A DNA stretch of 55,752 nucleotides from an uncultured Eubacterium sp. (GCA_947384955.1 CANDJC010000008.1:1-55752), one strand, 5' to 3'; shown: positions 42,596 to 52,380, counted from the first letter of the stretch. Notes: a model not told the origin generated them from the sequence alone. Made by a program: numbers and translations.

Positions 42596-44065
42596 TTATC
42601 CATTCTTCGAAAATACTGCTGCTCCAAATACTGCAATATTATTTTCCTGGTAAAATTTCATTGCATCATCAATCATTCCATGTGTTGTCGTGCCTGTCCT
42701 GCAAATCATCAGGACATTTCCCGTTTCTGTCAGCTCATCCCAGATCTCTGCATTCATCACACCATTTTCTACGGGTTTCATCTCAATTCCCCAGACCTGA
42801 AGCTGTTTTACGATACTCTCCAGACATTCTTTTTCCTGTTCACTAAAAACGAAATCCGATACCGCACAAAACTTTTTTACATCCATCCTGCTGCACGCAA
42901 GCCTCAGCCTGTTAACTGTCAGCATCTTTGTATGTTCATACTTATCAGACTGCTGTCCGGCAGCTGCCAGAACGCCCTGATTCCGCTTCCTGCCTGGCAG
43001 TAAAATAGACCCATAAACCGGAAACAGATACAAATCCTTCATTTCTTTTGTACTTTTTACTGTATCGCCAAAGACATAAGAGCATGAAAAAATAAATCCA
43101 TACAAAAAAATACCAGCTGCAAGCCCGATAAATATATACTTCATTCCAAGAACCGGCTGGCTGTCAGATATCAGTTTTTCAGATGAATTTGTATCATCTG
43201 GTGTATCTTTCCCTTCTTCTGCACCAATTGCCGCCAGATAAGATACTGTCTGCTTTTCACTAAAAGAAGAAGTCATTGTTCTTAAGTTTGTCTTATAAGA
43301 TGACAAAAGCATCCGTTTCTCATATTGCTGTGACTGCAGTCCGCTGTCTGCAATTACGCTTTTCATACTGTTGATAAGCTCCAGTGTATGACTGCCGGCT
43401 GCTTTCTTTACCCTGGAAGAATATTTCTTCAGGGCATCCTGCATAGCTGATGCCATTTTTTCAGTTTCTTTTTCACTTGTTCCTGTTACTTCGACATAGA
43501 AAAATGCCTGTTTCTTCTGATAGATGTCCGCCTGTCCATCTATCAGTACCGTTTGATTTGAGACGCCGCTTTCTTTTTGATACGCTGTTATCAGCTCTGA
43601 CAGATAGCTTTTATCTTTTTGCCAGCATCCAGATTCTGCCATCGTCTCTGCAGCGCCTCCATTCAGTATATAATTTAAATAACCTTCTATAATCCCTGTA
43701 AATTCCTCTCCTTTGGCATCCTTAATGCAAAAGAGCATAACAAGCTTGTTCCTGTGATACGCATCTAACTGCATTAAAACAGAATGCTCCAGATATATTT
43801 CAAGCCCGCCGATTTGCTTCTCCAGTAAGACTGCATCTGCTACCGCCTGTTCTTCTGCCTCTGTCAATACTGCTTCTCCTTCCGCAGCCAGAGCTGCAGA
43901 CTTTTTCTCCTCAGCATCTTTCATCCGCCCGTATCCGCCTAAAACCGCTGCGGATATAACCGCACAGACAGCAATCTGTTTCCACTGTCTCAAAAGCCTG
44001 CACAGCAAATCCTTCAGGTCGGTTTCCGCTTCCTGTGTCCTTTTCCAGGAATACCCTGTATCCAT
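42596..44065 (-). CDS. Wzz/capsular chain-length determinant-like protein
   Basis: 489 aa. Two membrane spans (about 30-46 and 307-329) flank a large, mostly helical extracytoplasmic region, the co-polymerase (PCP) layout. The cytoplasmic C-terminal tail (330-489) resembles the fold position of a BY-kinase domain but has no Walker A motif, so a catalytically dead or lost kinase domain is possible. Proline-rich motif near TM2 is weak. It sits directly after the XRE regulator at the head of the locus and should control polymer length with Wzy. Confidence 0.82.
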   Translation of the reverse strand: MDTGYSWKRTQEAETDLKDLLCRLLRQWKQIAVCAVISAAVLGGYGRMKDAEEKKSAALAAEGEAVLTEAEEQAVADAVLLEKQIGGLEIYLEHSVLMQLDAYHRNKLVMLFCIKDAKGEEFTGIIEGYLNYILNGGAAETMAESGCWQKDKSYLSELITAYQKESGVSNQTVLIDGQADIYQKKQAFFYVEVTGTSEKETEKMASAMQDALKKYSSRVKKAAGSHTLELINSMKSVIADSGLQSQQYEKRMLLSSYKTNLRTMTSSFSEKQTVSYLAAIGAEEGKDTPDDTNSSEKLISDSQPVLGMKYIFIGLAAGIFLYGFIFSCSYVFGDTVKSTKEMKDLYLFPVYGSILLPGRKRNQGVLAAAGQQSDKYEHTKMLTVNRLRLACSRMDVKKFCAVSDFVFSEQEKECLESIVKQLQVWGIEMKPVENGVMNAEIWDELTETGNVLMICRTGTTTHGMIDDAMKFYQENNIAVFGAAVFSKNG

Positions 44066-44143
44066 TCCGGTTTTATCCTTTCACTGCATTTATATTTTTT
44101 ATCTCTGCCCCGCCCGCTCTGTCTGCCTGTTCTGCAGGCAGCG

Positions 44144-44557
44144 TCAGGCTTCATTCATAATCTCAGCGACAGACTTCATAATTTTTACATACATCGCATA
44201 GCTGTCCGCTTTTCCGGCGGATGCCCGGCTGTCCGGCTTCCCTGTGCCTGCAGCCTCTTCTTTTCTGCCGCTTCGTCTTTCAGTTTTCTCCTTCCCGTTC
44301 TGCGGCTGCTTCCACATATCCAGAACAGCCTCCGACGGAGCCGCCACGCCCCAGAGCAGCTCGTCCGCCCCGGCATCCAGCGCCGCACAGATATTCACAA
44401 ATGTTTCCATGCTCATAATCCTTGTCCCGCGCTCAATATGGCCCAGAAACGACATGCTGATGCCGCACCTTTTTGCCAGTTCATCCTGCGACCATCCCCT
44501 GGCCTTCCTGACCTGGCGGATCCGCATCCCCGTCTTTCCATAATCCAGTTCCCGCAT
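44144..44557 (-). CDS. XRE-family transcriptional regulator at the head of the glycan locus
   Basis: 137 aa. Cro/C1-type helix-turn-helix at about 9-65: IRQVRKARGWSQDELAKRCG, then ISMSFLGHIERGTRIMSMET. A charged, low-complexity linker and a short C-terminal helix follow. I place the start at 44557, preceded by AGGAGGAAATA; the frame extends to 44611 without support. The gene is first in the minus-strand locus, 79 bp from the Wzz-like gene, so it is the obvious candidate regulator. A MITE-like element lies just upstream of it. Confidence 0.87.
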   Translation of the reverse strand: MRELDYGKTGMRIRQVRKARGWSQDELAKRCGISMSFLGHIERGTRIMSMETFVNICAALDAGADELLWGVAAPSEAVLDMWKQPQNGKEKTERRSGRKEEAAGTGKPDSRASAGKADSYAMYVKIMKSVAEIMNEA

Positions 44558-44666
44558 TATTTCCTCCTGTCTTAACCGCTGCCAGCAAAACAGCTGCCTC
44601 AAAATTTTCATGCCTGCCGATGAAAAACAAAGCTCCTTTTCAAACTATGCTCATCTGTATCCGGAG

Positions 44667-44988
44667 CATAACATTTTATAACAAACTGTTGTGTTCAAAC
44701 TGGCCTGGTGAATCCCTGAAAGCCCTGATTTATGCGGGTTTTCGAAGCCCGTACTTAAAATCCCGGTGTCTGTTTTCCCGCATTCTTTTTCGGAAGTGCT
44801 TTTCATCTGAAGCTGCGGATGCATTTTAAAATACCGTGCTGTTTGTGAAATCTGTACAAAAAACCAACAGAAAATAAAGAGAAAAAGACCAGAATTTGAA
44901 AAATCCGACAATTTTTTCTTTGGGGTTGCAAAAATAAGAGAATTGATTTAGAATACTTTCAGATAACAATTTGTTATAAAATGTTATC
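44667..44988. mobile_element. MITE-like element with 24-bp terminal inverted repeats
   Basis: 44667-44690 and 44965-44988 are inverted copies with 22 of 24 matches (core ATAACATTTTATAACAAA). The 322-bp element has no credible gene and lies upstream of the XRE regulator. I could not identify a target-site duplication. The right 120 bp recurs at 47401-47519. Confidence 0.6.
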
Positions 44989-44999
44989 CATTAGAACTT
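44881..44999 (+). repeat. 119-bp direct repeat, copy 1
   Basis: Matches 47401-47519 at about 95% identity by eye, in the same orientation, 2520 bp apart. The match continues 11 bp past the terminal inverted repeat of the MITE-like element. Confidence 0.9.
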
Positions 45000-45158
45000 T
45001 TTAATTAAAACAGATGCCTGATAAAAACCAGCAAAAGAAACCTGCTCAAAAGATTCTGCGGCTTTCCGCCAGATAATAAAACCCTCTTTCAAAAATGAAC
45101 AAAACAAGAAGCGGACAAAACAAAAAGCAGGAAAAACAAGATTATTCTGAAGAGACTG

Positions 45159-45195
45159 AAAAAAGCAGTGAATTTTAATTTCACTGCTTTTTCGC
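45159..45195. terminator. Bidirectional terminator
   Basis: Arms AAAAAGCAGTGAA and TTCACTGCTTTTT around a short AT loop, with A- and T-runs on opposite sides. It ends the minus-strand DUF4143 transcription unit. A related word, AAAGCAGTGAATTTTAA, recurs at about 46739. Confidence 0.82.
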
Positions 45196-45207
45196 ATAGA
45201 TACTGAT

Positions 45208-45327
45208 TTACAGACGCATATTTCTGATATCAGACAGCATCGTTTCCTGTTCTTTTTTTCTCTCAGATACCCTTTTATCAATATCATCTTTAAATATATC
45301 CACCCATACACTACTCACAGATTCCAT
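45208..45327 (-). CDS. 39-aa hypothetical protein overlapping the DUF4143 gene
   Basis: ATG at 45327, inside the last codons of the DUF4143 gene, with AGGAAG just upstream; TAA at 45208, right before the terminator. The product starts MESVSSVWVDIFKDDIDKR and is charged and helical. It is favoured over a longer overlapping frame (44991-45311) that has no ribosome binding site and an improbable composition. Could be a small partner protein or chance. Confidence 0.4.
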   Translation of the reverse strand: MESVSSVWVDIFKDDIDKRVSERKKEQETMLSDIRNMRL

Positions 45328-46678
45328 CTTCCTGACACCTTCCATTACTTTTGGATTCATATCTTTCTTTCAAATACCGGTTTAGATTTCCAATATTGTA
45401 AAGCGGAAAATTTATAAGCCAGTCCTGCTCCCGAAACCCGGACATTGATACTCTTACAGCATCCTTTATTCCATATTTCTGTACAAAAGCCTTTAAACTT
45501 TTCGCTTGCAGGTTTTCTTCTGCCTTTACTTCCAATGGAACAATGCCGTCATCTGTCTGAATCAGAAAATCCAGTTCAGAAGCGGCATTATCCGCGGACC
45601 AGTAGAATATATCATTTTCTGAATCAACGATTAACTGCTGCAAAACATACTGTTCTGTCAGGGCTCCCTTAAATTCTTCAAACAGCCTGCTGCCTTCTAA
45701 AATTGTTCTTGCGTTCAGGCGGGACATGGCGCCGAGCAGGCCAATATCAGCAATAAACAGCTTAAATGCTGAAAAATCCTGATATGCCCTAAGCGGAAAA
45801 TCCGGTTTTTTCACCCGGCTGATTTTATATACAAGCCCTACATCCATCAGCCATGTAATGGCTGCTTCATATTCTCTCGCTCTGGCTCCTTCACGGATTA
45901 ACCCATAAATAAACTTTTTATTTTCTTTTGCCAGCTGGGCCGGAATTGAATTCCACAGCATTCTGATTCGTGTAACAATTTCCTTTGGCGCATGCTTGGA
46001 TAAATCGTTTTCATAGGCATATAATAACCAGTTTTGGATTTCTCTGACTTTTTTCAAATCTCTGTTCGTGATAAATTCCAATACCGCCTCTGGCATTCCC
46101 CCGACATAATAGTAGTATTTCAGATAATCCGTATACTTTGTTTTAAATGCCTGCATGATAACCGTATCATTCCTGTCCAAAATTTCTAAAAGCTTCTCTT
46201 CACCGCATGCAAGTAAAAATTCCCGGAATGTCAGCGGATATAAACTGCAAAAATCAACTTTTCCAACCGGAAACGAAGTTCCTTCATGCAGCGCAATCCC
46301 CAAAAGAGAACCTGCCGCTATGATATGATACTGAGGTGCATTTTCCTGAAAATACTTTAAGGACTTTAATGCTCTGGGTACTTCCTGCACTTCGTCAAAA
46401 ATAATAAGCGTCTTCTCAGGATGAATCTTAAAGCCTGCTTCTATTTCCAGCATTTCTATAATTCTGTCAATATCAAACGCTTCCCGGAAAACTTCTTTCA
46501 TTCTCTCATTCTCATCCATGCTGATATAAGCACATCTCTCATAATACAGCCTGCCAAACTCTTTCATAATCCATGTTTTTCCTACCTGCCGTGCCCCTCG
46601 CAGTACCAGCGGCTTTCTGTTAACTCCGCATTTCCATGCCTCTAACTGTCTGATTGCTTCCCTGTACATATGCATCAC
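45311..46678 (-). CDS. AAA ATPase with DUF4143
   Basis: 455 aa. The N-terminal AAA_14-type P-loop is LVLRGARQVGKTWIMKEF, the Walker B region LIIFDEVQEVPRAL, and sensor IIAAGSLLGIAL. The C-terminal DUF4143 domain ends with a PD-(D/E)XK-like core (ELDFLIQTDDGIVPLEVKAEEN). Such proteins are frequent in anaerobes, often in many copies and associated with horizontal transfer; their role is unresolved. It lies between the two copies of the 119-bp direct repeat, which supports mobility of this segment. Confidence 0.9.
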   Translation of the reverse strand: MMHMYREAIRQLEAWKCGVNRKPLVLRGARQVGKTWIMKEFGRLYYERCAYISMDENERMKEVFREAFDIDRIIEMLEIEAGFKIHPEKTLIIFDEVQEVPRALKSLKYFQENAPQYHIIAAGSLLGIALHEGTSFPVGKVDFCSLYPLTFREFLLACGEEKLLEILDRNDTVIMQAFKTKYTDYLKYYYYVGGMPEAVLEFITNRDLKKVREIQNWLLYAYENDLSKHAPKEIVTRIRMLWNSIPAQLAKENKKFIYGLIREGARAREYEAAITWLMDVGLVYKISRVKKPDFPLRAYQDFSAFKLFIADIGLLGAMSRLNARTILEGSRLFEEFKGALTEQYVLQQLIVDSENDIFYWSADNAASELDFLIQTDDGIVPLEVKAEENLQAKSLKAFVQKYGIKDAVRVSMSGFREQDWLINFPLYNIGNLNRYLKERYESKSNGRCQEDGICE

Positions 46679-46869
46679 CTTCTTACGCAGTCTTTATGAT
46701 TTCTATCATACTTTATTTAATCTTTTTATACAACAAGAAAGCAGTGAATTTTAAAGGAAACCTTCAAAACTGACTTCAAAAATATATGATTGCAGATATC
46801 CTATCCATGTGCTAAACTGAACGCAATAACAAATCAAAATTTAATCAATAGCCGGAGGCAGAATATTTT

Positions 46870-47346
46870 ATGGAAATAAAGATGATAGATTTACAAGCGA
46901 TTACTGTTATTGGTAAAGAGGGTTTATGTACCGCTGAAGAAAATATTGTTCAGCAGTTATGGCAGGAAGCCAATTCTCATTTTGATGAAGTGGCTGCTCT
47001 TGGAATGAAAAATTCAGATGGGACGTATGTTGGATTCTGGGGAGTAATGAGCGATGAAAGCAAGTCTTTTCGTCCATGGACTCATCAGTTCACGAGAGGA
47101 TTATACCTTGCAGGTGTTGAAACTTATGCTGATGCAGCTGCACCCGAAGGATGGGCGAAATGGGTTATGCCAGCGCGAAAATATATTGTTGCGGACGTTG
47201 AACCAGACAGATATGGTGAAATATTTAACGAGGTAATCAATAATATCATTTCAGAAAAAGGAATGAAGCTCGCGGGGGCAGTGTGTGATTATACTGAGCC
47301 TGCGACAGGAAAAAACAAGTTATTTTTTCCTGTTGAATCTTTATAA
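46870..47346 (+). CDS. GyrI-like small-molecule-binding protein
   Basis: 158 aa. It matches the GyrI-like/AraC effector-binding (SOUL-like) fold: beta strand with ITVIGKEGLC, the central YVGFWGVMSDE stretch, GLYLAGVETYAD, and MPARKYIVADVE near the end. Stand-alone members bind small hydrophobic or cationic ligands; BmrR- and Rob-type domains are relatives. Ribosome binding site CCGGAGGC lies nine bases before the ATG. It lies inside the direct-repeat-bounded segment and is divergent from the DUF4143 gene. Confidence 0.82.
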   Translation: MEIKMIDLQAITVIGKEGLCTAEENIVQQLWQEANSHFDEVAALGMKNSDGTYVGFWGVMSDESKSFRPWTHQFTRGLYLAGVETYADAAAPEGWAKWVMPARKYIVADVEPDRYGEIFNEVINNIISEKGMKLAGAVCDYTEPATGKNKLFFPVESL

Positions 47347-47400
47347 GAAATTCCAGCTTCTGCCATCGGCTTTGCCCCAAAGCTGAACTGGCGTCCCTTG

Positions 47401-47519
47401 AGAAAAGACCAGAATTTGAAAAATCAGACAATTTTTTCTTTGGGGTTGCAAAAATAAAAGAATTGATTTAGAATACTTTCAGATAATAATTTACTATAAA
47501 ATGTTATCCATTAGAACTA
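47401..47519 (+). repeat. 119-bp direct repeat, copy 2
   Basis: Second copy of 44881-44999, about 95% identical by eye. It lies 54 bp after the GyrI-like gene stop. No partner inverted repeat was found to its left, so it is not a complete MITE. Confidence 0.9.
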
Positions 47520-47593
47520 TTATGATATAAAAACAAAAGGGTGAGCCAAATAATCCGTGATGATTTACACGGTTTATTTTACACACCCGTATC

Positions 47594-47623
47594 AGGGGCT
47601 GCTGTCTAAGACATGCAGCCCCT
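47594..47623. terminator. Hairpin downstream of the phosphosugar mutase gene
   Basis: Arms AGGGGCTGC and GCAGCCCCT with an inner GTC/GAC pair. It is a stable stem about 60 bp after the mutase stop, with no clear T-run. A second imperfect stem (47540-47589) lies next to it. Confidence 0.55.
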
Positions 47624-47685
47624 CATTCTGTGCCTCTGGCTGCCGCTTCTAATCTGCGGCTGCTCTGACTGATTGTGCACTCTGC

Positions 47686-49416
47686 TCAGGCTTCTGGCTC
47701 CTCTTTCACCATATCCTTCTTCAGCGCTTCTAATTTTTCAGCCGCATCCTCCAAAGACGTGCCCTTTACTCCAAAGTAATATTTTATCTTTGGTTCTGTC
47801 CCCGACGGACGCACGCAGCACCACGCATTATTTTCCAGCTCGTAATACAGCACATTTGAAGACGGAAGCCCGGTCGGCGCTGTTTCGCCTGTCAGCATGT
47901 CTTTGCGGACATCCTCTTTATAATCGCGCACGGCAAGCACTCTGCTGCCCCCGAGCGTTTTCGGCGGATTGCTCCTTGCCTCGCTCATCATTTCCTGAAT
48001 CTGCTTCGCGCCGTCAATGCCTTTCAAGGTCAGCGTCGCCAGGCCTTCCTTATAATATCCGTATTTTTCATACATATCCAGCATCGCGTCCCAGAGCGTT
48101 TTGTTCTGCAGCTTATAATAAGCCGCTGCCTCGCACAGCATCATCACTGCCACGCAGGCGTCTTTATCCCTCGCATAAGTGCCTGCCAGACACCCGTAGC
48201 TTTCCTCCAGGCCGAATACATAATGGTAAGAATTTTCCTGTTCAAACAGCTTAATCTGTTCCCCGATATATTTAAATCCTGTCAGCACTTCCACCAGCGC
48301 TGTGCCGTACTCTGCGGCAATCGCTTTTGCCATGTCTGTCGTTACAATGGTTTCTACCAGGGCCGGGTTTTCAGGCATCGTGCCCGCAGCCGTCCGCTCG
48401 CGCAGAATGTATTCCGCAATCAGCATCCCGGACATATTTCCGGTAAAGCTTACATACTGCCCGGTCTTTGTATCCTTTGCATACACGCCGAGACGGTCTG
48501 CGTCCGGGTCTGTAGCCAGCACAATGTCCGCGTCTTTTTCCTTTGCAAGCTTTAACGCCAGTGTCCATGCCTTTTCATCCTCCGGATTCGGATAGGCAAC
48601 TGTCGGAAAAGCGCCGTCCGGCAGCTCCTGTTCCTTCACCACATAGACATGTTCAAAGCCCAACTCTTTTAAAACGCGGCGCACCGGAAGATTTCCCGTT
48701 CCGTGCAGCGGCGTGTACACAATTTTGATATCGCCTGCCGCTTTTTGAATCAGTTCCGGGTGAATGCTCTGCCGCTTTAACTGCTCCATATACAGATTAT
48801 CAATCCTGTCTGCGATTGTCTCATACAGACCCTGCGCTTTGGCCTCTTCTTTGTCCATCGTCTTTACCTGGGAAAATTCTGTCACTTTTGCAACTTCAGC
48901 CAGAATATTTTTATCATGCGGCGGCGTAATCTGCGCACCGTCTTCCCAGTATACTTTATAGCCGTTATATTCCCTTGGATTATGGCTGGCTGTAATTACG
49001 ATTCCGGCGATACATCCTAATTCACGCACGGCAAACGACAGCTCCGGTGTCGGCCTCAGACTCTCAAAACGGTATGTTTTAATGCCGTTCGCATTCAGGC
49101 ACAAAGCCGCCTCATCCGCAAATTCCGGTGACATGCGCCGGGAATCGTATGCAATCGCTGCGCCTTTCTGCTGCCCGTTCTGGGAGATAATGTAATTCGC
49201 AAGCCCCTGGGTCGCCTGACGGACTGTATAAATATTCATCCGGTTCGTTCCGGCTCCAATCACACCGCGCAGACCCCCGGTGCCGAATTCCAGACGGCGG
49301 TAAAAACGGTCCTCAATTTCAGCCGCATCCGATGCGATTGCTTCTAATTCCTGCTTTGTCTGTGCATCGAAATACGGGTCGCTGCACCACTGCCTGTAGG
49401 TTTCCATATAATCCAT
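47686..49416 (-). CDS. Phospho-sugar mutase (phosphoglucomutase/phosphomannomutase)
   Basis: 576 aa, typical of the long Firmicute PgcA-type alpha-phosphohexomutase. The phosphoserine loop is TASHNPREYNGYKVY, the metal site is ATDPDADRLG, the sugar-binding loop is GLEESYGCLAG, and the phosphate-binding end is RPSGTEPKIKYY. It interconverts glucose (or mannose) 6- and 1-phosphates and so supplies nucleotide-sugar precursors, including for the glycan locus nearby. It follows a small frameshifted gene whose stop overlaps its AAGGAGG site, and shares the promoter at 49.7 kb. Confidence 0.95.
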   Translation of the reverse strand: MDYMETYRQWCSDPYFDAQTKQELEAIASDAAEIEDRFYRRLEFGTGGLRGVIGAGTNRMNIYTVRQATQGLANYIISQNGQQKGAAIAYDSRRMSPEFADEAALCLNANGIKTYRFESLRPTPELSFAVRELGCIAGIVITASHNPREYNGYKVYWEDGAQITPPHDKNILAEVAKVTEFSQVKTMDKEEAKAQGLYETIADRIDNLYMEQLKRQSIHPELIQKAAGDIKIVYTPLHGTGNLPVRRVLKELGFEHVYVVKEQELPDGAFPTVAYPNPEDEKAWTLALKLAKEKDADIVLATDPDADRLGVYAKDTKTGQYVSFTGNMSGMLIAEYILRERTAAGTMPENPALVETIVTTDMAKAIAAEYGTALVEVLTGFKYIGEQIKLFEQENSYHYVFGLEESYGCLAGTYARDKDACVAVMMLCEAAAYYKLQNKTLWDAMLDMYEKYGYYKEGLATLTLKGIDGAKQIQEMMSEARSNPPKTLGGSRVLAVRDYKEDVRKDMLTGETAPTGLPSSNVLYYELENNAWCCVRPSGTEPKIKYYFGVKGTSLEDAAEKLEALKKDMVKEEPEA

Positions 49417-49430
49417 TTTGATATGCCTCC

Positions 49431-49659
49431 TTAAATCCTTCTTACTGTCTCACCATATTCTTTCAAAAAATACATGACTGAATATTTGTAAATATTATAT
49501 AAGTTTCTAAATACAGTTTCAAGCTGTTCATAATCCGCCAGCTGTATGATTTCCCTGTCTGATATGTAATCTCCTTTATACTGCTCTGCCAAAACTTTTC
49601 TCCGTCTCTGCCGCTCCCTGTTTTTTGATGTGCTTTTACAAATACTTTTTCTTCTTCAT
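49431..49659 (-). pseudogene. Small gene upstream of the mutase, frameshifted near its start
   Basis: A strong site (AAGGAGGAAATT) and ATG at 49659 begin MKKKKYL-stop. One base fewer in the nearby A-run would read on as CKSTSKNRERQRRRK and then YISDREIIQLADYEQLE, through to TAA at 49431, giving about 75 aa. The long frame looks like genuine, charged protein. Either a recent frameshift, a programmed event or a sequencing error explains it. No family recognised. Confidence 0.5.
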
Positions 49660-49694
49660 AATTTCCTCCTTATTTATCATTTTTACTTTTTCTA

Positions 49695-49723
49695 ATTATA
49701 TATTTTAGCTATTAATTAGTCAA
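49695..49723 (-). promoter_or_regulatory. Promoter of the mutase operon
   Basis: TTGACT (49723-49718), a 17-bp spacer and a perfect TATAAT (49700-49695) on the minus strand, about 36 bp before the small gene's ATG. The region also contains repeated TAATTA words that could be an operator. Confidence 0.8.
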
Positions 49724-49825
49724 TAATTAGTTCAATATTAATTAAAACTTGTGATTTCATACTTTATTCCCATTTTTTAGCAGTAAATATTGATTTTTCT
49801 GCCAGCACACACTGTTCTACAGCAT

Positions 49826-52300
49826 TTACAGCCTGAAAAAATCTAAATCCATTTCCAGCTGCTGCGCCATTTCTTTCAGATTTCCCGAAGACATTCGAAG
49901 CTGTCCCATCATCTCATCTAATTCTGCCACAGACGCTGCTGTTTCCTGTGCAGACGCCGCATTTTCTTCTGAAATCGCCGACAGATTTACGATAACATCC
50001 CCGACGGTATTTCCCGCGGCACTGCAGATATCCGTCTGCTCCTTAATCTGCACCGTTTCTTTTTGCGAATCTCTGACTCCCTGTTCCAGTATCCCAAAAC
50101 GCTCCTGTGTCTGCCGGAGTTTTTCCTGCTGCATCTGCATCACTTGTGAAACTTCTTCCGCAATCTGTACCGTCAGCGCTGCCTGCTCCGTTAAATCATA
50201 AATAATTCTGCTGATAATTTCCGCAGAACTGCCGGACTGCTCCGCGAGCTTTTGTATTTCTGCCGCTACGACTGCAAAGCCCCTCCCGGCTTCTCCCGCA
50301 CGCGCTGCCTCAATGCTCGCATTTAAAGACAGCAGGTTTGTCTGGCTTGCAATCGAAGTAATCAGTTCCGCCGCGTCCCGGATTTTCAGGACAGATTCAT
50401 TCGTTGTATTTGTCTGCTGTGTTACCTGGCGAAAAGCATTTACCGTTTTCTCATTTGCCTTTCGCAGTTCATCCATAAACTGTACAGATTCCTCACTGAC
50501 ATGGTACATATCCTGTGCCGTATTTCCGAGATGTCCGACATATTCTGCAATGCAGGCAAAAGAATTCCCCATTTCATCCATTTTCAAAGATGCAGACTCA
50601 GATTCCTCCGCCTGTGTTACCGCTCCGGAGGCAATTTCTGCAACCGCTCTGCTGATGCCGGAAGCCGCCGTCCCGCTCTGCGCAGCCATAACGTCCAATG
50701 CTTCGCCCGACTGCCTGACTTCGCTGGAAATAAATTTTACCTCCTTTACCACTTCCGCAAGCCTGTCCAGAAAATCATTCATATAATGGCCAAACACTGC
50801 AAATTCATCTTTTCCTTTCGCCGCCGCACGCACAGAAAGATTCCCCTGAGTCATTTCACAAAGCGTATGCCGAAACAGACGTATGCTGCCATGCAGACTC
50901 CTGCTGATTACGGCCGTAAGGAAGAAAAGCACTGCAAAACTGCCTGTTAACACCGCAGCAATTATCACTGTCATCTTCTGCTGTGCGGCGGCGGAAGAAT
51001 CCTCCACACTCTGGCGTACCGTATCTGTCAGCTGTGTCAGCTGCGAAGACAGACTGATATTTTCCGTTTTCAAACGAAGTATCGTACTGTCCTGTTCGGC
51101 CATAGTCTCAAACGCCTCCCGCTTATGTTCCATCAGGCTTAAAAGCCGGCTGCGCAGCTTCTTATCACTCACATATGTATCCAGATTTTGAATCATCACC
51201 TGAAAACGGCTGCGGATGGACTCTGCTTCCTCTGAAACATCCGCTCCTTCCACCACATGCCTGCTATATCCGGCAAACAGCTCGTTCAGCCCGGTCAGCG
51301 CTTTTGCAAAATCGTACTTATCGGAAATCGCAAAAGCCGCCGTCAGTTCCTCATAGGTCCCTGCTTCAAAATAAATATCAAAAGAGAGTCTGTCATATTC
51401 CTGTATTTCATAATCCCGCAGCGGAAACTTCACAGCCACTTCCTCCCAGCTGCCGTTTGCTTTTTTAAACAGACTGTCTGCCGTAACAGCTGTCTTTCCG
51501 GCAAACTCCCGCACGTTCAGTTCTTTTAACGCTGCCCCGTAAGAGCCTGAAAAATCCTCCTCTGTCATGGCTGCCAGATCCACGGTATCCTTTCTGCCGC
51601 CTTTTGCAAACACAAAATTACTGACTGCAATTGTTCCCCGGTAATCTGCTGCTGTTGCTCCGATTCTGGCTAAAAACTGGTCCCTTTTTCCGACATCCGG
51701 CACATCGCTGACATATGTATATTGATAATAATCCTTTCCTTCCACGCGCACCCGCTTCGCGCTGTCTGCAATCTTAATCCAGCTCCCGTCCACCCAGGAA
51801 CGGTCATCTGCCACTGCCGCAAACCCTTCTGCCAGCTTTGCATCCTGTTTTAAAAACTCCCCGTAACTGCCTGTCTGCGGCGTATATCCGCGCTCACTGC
51901 CAAGCTTCCTTATAGAACGGTAATTTTCCCCGCATTCCGATACACTCCGCTCCATGGACTGCATTTCATCCTGATATCTGCCGCCCGCTGATTCCGCTGC
52001 TTTTGCGACGCGCCCCTGCATGCTGCCTAAGTTGTCCACAATATTTTCCAGATAGGAATCTTCCAGAAAATATAAATAAGAAGTATCCAGGCTCTGATTT
52101 TCATACTGATACAGACTGACGCGGTTTAACGCCGTCAGCATGTCCTGATTGCGGTTGTTCTGATTCAAAGATGCAATGCCTGTTATGCCTAAAATGGCAG
52201 ATGCCGTTACTGCCGTTGCGCCCATCAGGCAGATTTTTCCCCGAATGCTCTGTAAAAACCTGCCTTTTGGGCCTGAATTTTGCCTGTTCTGTCTGCTCAT
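49826..52300 (-). CDS. Methyl-accepting chemotaxis protein
   Basis: 824 aa. TM1 (about 23-45), a large extracytoplasmic sensory region (about 46-440), TM2 (about 441-464), then HAMP and a cytoplasmic signalling domain with the conserved hairpin tip [27 protein letters not shown]-type sequence. The sensory part does not show a clear dCache or 4-helix signature that I can assign by eye, so the ligand is unknown. The presence of a chemoreceptor suggests a motile organism. Monocistronic, with its own promoter at 52.36 kb. Confidence 0.95.
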   Translation of the reverse strand: MSRQNRQNSGPKGRFLQSIRGKICLMGATAVTASAILGITGIASLNQNNRNQDMLTALNRVSLYQYENQSLDTSYLYFLEDSYLENIVDNLGSMQGRVAKAAESAGGRYQDEMQSMERSVSECGENYRSIRKLGSERGYTPQTGSYGEFLKQDAKLAEGFAAVADDRSWVDGSWIKIADSAKRVRVEGKDYYQYTYVSDVPDVGKRDQFLARIGATAADYRGTIAVSNFVFAKGGRKDTVDLAAMTEEDFSGSYGAALKELNVREFAGKTAVTADSLFKKANGSWEEVAVKFPLRDYEIQEYDRLSFDIYFEAGTYEELTAAFAISDKYDFAKALTGLNELFAGYSRHVVEGADVSEEAESIRSRFQVMIQNLDTYVSDKKLRSRLLSLMEHKREAFETMAEQDSTILRLKTENISLSSQLTQLTDTVRQSVEDSSAAAQQKMTVIIAAVLTGSFAVLFFLTAVISRSLHGSIRLFRHTLCEMTQGNLSVRAAAKGKDEFAVFGHYMNDFLDRLAEVVKEVKFISSEVRQSGEALDVMAAQSGTAASGISRAVAEIASGAVTQAEESESASLKMDEMGNSFACIAEYVGHLGNTAQDMYHVSEESVQFMDELRKANEKTVNAFRQVTQQTNTTNESVLKIRDAAELITSIASQTNLLSLNASIEAARAGEAGRGFAVVAAEIQKLAEQSGSSAEIISRIIYDLTEQAALTVQIAEEVSQVMQMQQEKLRQTQERFGILEQGVRDSQKETVQIKEQTDICSAAGNTVGDVIVNLSAISEENAASAQETAASVAELDEMMGQLRMSSGNLKEMAQQLEMDLDFFRL

Positions 52301-52351
52301 GCGGCTTCCTCCCTGCGAAAAATAAATTATCCTGATTGATAGATTAATTTA

Positions 52352-52380
52352 AGTATATCACTACAGGATAAATTTTACAA
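52352..52380 (-). promoter_or_regulatory. Probable promoter of the chemoreceptor gene
   Basis: TTGTAA (52380-52375), 17-bp spacer and TATACT (52357-52352) on the minus strand, about 50 bp upstream of the ATG. Confidence 0.55.

Noticed and set aside
44651-44911. 86-aa minus-strand frame in the MITE-like element
   Set aside because: Lies wholly within the repeat, has no ribosome binding site and no domain.
44991-45311. 106-aa minus-strand frame
   Set aside because: Runs through a strong terminator and has a Phe/Cys-rich, random-looking composition. A 39-aa frame at 45208-45327 is the better candidate.
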